From the NCBI GenBank assembly GCA_003241595.1, contig QFOU01000060.1, positions 1-8,105 on the forward strand: DNA of 8,105 nucleotides. The letters run 5' to 3'. Under the pieces are notes generated by a model. It was not told where the DNA came from. It ran no database searches and worked only from the letters and a program-made list of their open reading frames with translations. Numbering within the stretch: position 1 is the first letter of the stretch; every line of letters begins with the position of its first letter. The stretch comes from Pseudomonas fluorescens (lineage in GTDB: Bacteria; Pseudomonadota; Alphaproteobacteria; UBA2136; UBA6156). Positions 6,011 through 8,105 of this stretch are shown piece after piece. Both the position numbers and the translations under genes were made by a program.

Positions 6011-6604
6011 ATGCCGCTCGAGATCGAGGCCAAGTTCACCCACATCGATAACGATGTATGCCGCGTTAAGCTAGCTGCCGCAGGCTTTACCTGCGTACGC
6101 CCGTGGAGCCGGATGCGCCGCTATACGTTTGTTCTGAGTGAGATGCCGGGAAATAGCGACAGCAGCAAGTGGGCACGAATCCGCGATGAAGGTGATAAGA
6201 TTACTATGACCTATAAACATGCATTTGATTCGTCCCGTGTTGATGGCACTGAAGAAGTGGAAATCGTGGTCAGCGATTTCGATACCGCTGCACTGATGCT
6301 TGAGAAGCTTGGATACACTGACAAGTTGTATCAAGAAAATCATCGCGAGACTTGGGTGCGCGACGGCGTTGAGGTGACCCTCAATGAATGGCCGGCTCTT
6401 GTATCTTTTGCCGAAATCGAAGCGGCAGATGAAAGTACGGTTCGCAATGTGAGTAACGAACTGGGCTTTGATTTTGCTACTGCCATGTTCGGTGGCGTCG
6501 GCCGTGTTTATAAGGAGATCAATGGCTGGGATATGGATAAGGTGCGCAACCTAACCTTTGCCAACTCAGACGCCATTATTAATCAGTTTCAGACTAACAA
6601 CTAA
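6011..6604 (+). CDS. CYTH-domain protein (class IV adenylate cyclase / triphosphate tunnel enzyme family)
   Basis: CYTH proteins bind a triphosphate and divalent metal inside a beta tunnel; members include CyaB adenylate cyclase, thiamine triphosphatase and inorganic triphosphatases. This 197-residue protein shows the signature ExExK at the N-terminus (E4, E6, K8), basic residues R56 and R58 in WARIRDEG, K69 in MTYK, the acidic strand EEVEI (E81, E82, E84), the YQENHRETW segment (108-115, R112), NEWPAL (125-130) and the closing FAEIEA pair E135 and E137. The tunnel therefore appears catalytically intact. About 30 residues after the core (165-197) are not recognised. Whether it makes cAMP or hydrolyses a triphosphate cannot be told. 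The ATG is two bases after the grpE stop and dnaK begins 25 bases after its stop, so it lies inside the chaperone operon. Hand-counted GC is about 47%, lower than its neighbours, hinting at later acquisition. Confidence 0.88.
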   Translation: MPLEIEAKFTHIDNDVCRVKLAAAGFTCVRPWSRMRRYTFVLSEMPGNSDSSKWARIRDEGDKITMTYKHAFDSSRVDGTEEVEIVVSDFDTAALMLEKLGYTDKLYQENHRETWVRDGVEVTLNEWPALVSFAEIEAADESTVRNVSNELGFDFATAMFGGVGRVYKEINGWDMDKVRNLTFANSDAIINQFQTNN

Positions 6605-6629
6605 TATCTAATCAGAGGAGAGACATACG

Positions 6630-8105
6630 ATGAGTAAAGTTATCGGTATTGACCTTGGGACCACCAACAGCTGTGTATCCATCATGGACGGCAAGGACAC
6701 CAAGGTACTTGAAAACAACGAAGGTGCCCGCACCACCCCGAGCATCGTGGCCTTCACCAAGGATGGTGAGCGTCTGGTGGGTCAGCCGGCCAAGCGTCAG
6801 GCGATTACCAACCCCGACAACACCGTATTTGCCTTCAAGCGTCTGATCGGCCGTCGTTTTGATGACAGCATGGTCAGCAAGGCCAAAGACCACAGCCCGT
6901 TTAAGATCGTGAAGGGCGACAACGGTGACGCCTGGGTGGATGCCGGCGGCAAGAAGGTCAGTCCAAGCGAGCTGTCCGCCATGGTTCTGCAAAAGATGAA
7001 GGACACGGCTGAAGCTTACCTTGGTGAGAAGGTAACCCAAGCGGTTATTACTGTTCCGGCCTACTTCAATGACGCCCAGCGTCAGGCCACCAAGGATGCC
7101 GGTAAGATTGCCGGTCTGGATGTCCTGCGCCTTGTAAACGAGCCGACCGCTGCCGCGCTGGCGTATGGTCTGGGTGAAGACATCAAGGGCCACAAGACTG
7201 TTGCCGTGTACGACCTAGGTGGTGGTACCTTCGACGTCTCTATTCTGGAAATCGGTGATGGCGTTGTGGAAGTTAAGGCCACCAATGGTGACACCTTCCT
7301 CGGTGGTGAAGACTTTGACAGCCGCATCATTGGCTGGATGGCTGATGAATTCAAGAAGAAGGAAGGCGTTGACCTGACCAAGGACAAGCTGGCCTTGCAA
7401 CGTTTGAAGGACGAAGCCGAAAAGGCCAAGAAAGAGCTTTCCAGCGCGACCAGCATTGAGATCAACCTGCCGTTCATCACGGCCGATGCCAGCGGTCCGA
7501 AGCACCTGCAAATGACCCTGACCCGTGCCAAGTTGGAGAGCCTTGTGGAAGACCTGATCCAAGGTACGCTCGTCCCCTGCAAGGCGGCCTTGAAGGATGC
7601 CGGTGTGAGTGCCAGCCAGATTGACGAAGTGGTTCTGGTCGGTGGTATGACCCGCATGCCCAAGGTACAGGAAGTGGTGAAGAGCTTCTTCGGTAAAGAC
7701 CCGCACAAGGGCGTGAACCCTGACGAAGTTGTGGCCATCGGTGCCGCCATTCAGGGTGGTATTCTGCGCGGCGACGTCAAAGACGTATTGCTGCTGGATG
7801 TGACCCCGCTGAGTCTCGGTATCGAGACCCTTGGTGGTGTCTTCACCGCCCTGATCGACCGCAATACCACGATTCCGACCAAGAAGAGCCAAGTGTTCTC
7901 GACCGCAGCGGACAACCAGCCTGCCGTGACCATCAGCGTGTTCCAAGGTGAGCGCCCGATGGCCAGTGACAACAAGCTGCTGGGCCAGTTCAATCTGGAA
8001 GGTATTCCCCCTGCTCCGCGCGGTGTGCCGCAGATTGAAGTGACCTTTGACATTGACGCCAACGGGATTGTGAACGTGAGCGCCAAGGACAAGGGCACCG
8101 GCAAG
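6630..8105 (+). CDS. dnaK: Chaperone DnaK (Hsp70), C-terminally cut by the window end
   Basis: DnaK is the ATP-driven cytoplasmic chaperone that works with DnaJ and GrpE. The visible 492 residues run from the start to the substrate-binding domain, out of about 635 in full proteins. The ATPase domain shows the three Hsp70 signatures: IDLGTTNS (7-14), YDLGGGTFDVSIL (194-206) and VVLVGGMTRMPKVQEV (334-349), plus AVITVPAYFNDAQRQATKDA (138-157). The hydrophobic linker DVLLLDVTP (385-393) leads to the beta substrate-binding domain, with TPLSLGIETLGG and APRGVPQIEVTFDIDANGI (462-480). No frameshift is seen. The sequence is of the proteobacterial and mitochondrial-like type. ATG 6630 has a strong AGAGGAGAG site (6614-6622). 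No CIRCE or sigma32 promoter is visible in the 25 bases before it, so it probably depends on upstream transcription; a promoter inside the CYTH gene cannot be excluded. Confidence 0.98.
   Translation, partial: MSKVIGIDLGTTNSCVSIMDGKDTKVLENNEGARTTPSIVAFTKDGERLVGQPAKRQAITNPDNTVFAFKRLIGRRFDDSMVSKAKDHSPFKIVKGDNGDAWVDAGGKKVSPSELSAMVLQKMKDTAEAYLGEKVTQAVITVPAYFNDAQRQATKDAGKIAGLDVLRLVNEPTAAALAYGLGEDIKGHKTVAVYDLGGGTFDVSILEIGDGVVEVKATNGDTFLGGEDFDSRIIGWMADEFKKKEGVDLTKDKLALQRLKDEAEKAKKELSSATSIEINLPFITADASGPKHLQMTLTRAKLESLVEDLIQGTLVPCKAALKDAGVSASQIDEVVLVGGMTRMPKVQEVVKSFFGKDPHKGVNPDEVVAIGAAIQGGILRGDVKDVLLLDVTPLSLGIETLGGVFTALIDRNTTIPTKKSQVFSTAADNQPAVTISVFQGERPMASDNKLLGQFNLEGIPPAPRGVPQIEVTFDIDANGIVNVSAKDKGTGK

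Noticed and set aside
6605..6629. Separate heat-shock promoter or CIRCE directly before dnaK
   Set aside because: The 25-base gap holds only the ribosome binding site; no inverted repeat or sigma32-like boxes are visible.
7215..7946. 243-codon minus-strand frame (and others at 6612-7193 and 7082-7750) opposite dnaK
   Set aside because: Antisense frames inside a strongly biased, highly expressed gene are a common artefact. The plus strand is a continuous, textbook DnaK.
1..8105. CRISPR arrays, tRNA or rRNA genes, insertion sequences, phage or toxin-antitoxin genes
   Set aside because: I looked for these on both strands and saw no repeat-spacer pattern, RNA gene hallmarks, transposase or integrase motifs. 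Apart from the junction, the window is ordinary tightly packed coding DNA.

Overview
The window looks like two unrelated pieces of bacterial DNA joined at about position 1380. Bases 1 to about 1380 are very GC-rich (about 65-80% in the rows I counted by hand). All their genes are on the minus strand, in the style of a Burkholderiales-like betaproteobacterium. From about 1390 to the end the GC is about 50-58%, all genes are on the plus strand, and the proteins look alphaproteobacterial, most clearly DnaQ and DnaK. At the join, a sensor kinase gene on the minus strand and a NodI-type ABC ATPase gene on the plus strand are both cut off. Each lacks its N-terminal part, and no gene or mobile element lies between them. 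A chimeric assembly or library join is the simplest explanation.

Left piece: the first codons of a probable lipoprotein (64 to 1, minus), a 154-base gap with a weak hairpin, a complete LytTR response regulator (953-219), and the C-terminal 145 or so residues of its LytS/AlgZ-type histidine kinase (about 1387-950). The kinase stop and the regulator start overlap as ATGA, a typical translationally coupled two-component pair.

Right piece: the C-terminal 60% or so of a NodI-type ATPase is followed by two different NodJ-like ABC-2 permeases (1926-2705, 2712-3506). Together they form a three-gene exporter with a likely heterodimeric membrane part. Next is dnaQ (3532-4251), the proofreading exonuclease of DNA polymerase III. 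Then comes a heat-shock cluster: hrcA (4318-5391), grpE (5430-6008), a CYTH-fold triphosphate enzyme (6011-6604) and dnaK (6630 to beyond the window end).

The 66-base gap before hrcA holds a CIRCE-like inverted repeat (half-sites of 9, spacer of 9) whose spacer contains the -35 box of a sigma70-type promoter. This predicts that HrcA represses its own operon, and with it grpE, the CYTH gene and dnaK. The most unusual biological feature is the CYTH gene placed between grpE and dnaK with a 2-base gap. Its metal- and phosphate-binding residues appear intact and its GC is lower than that of its neighbours. I see no CRISPR array, tRNA, rRNA, insertion sequence or phage gene.
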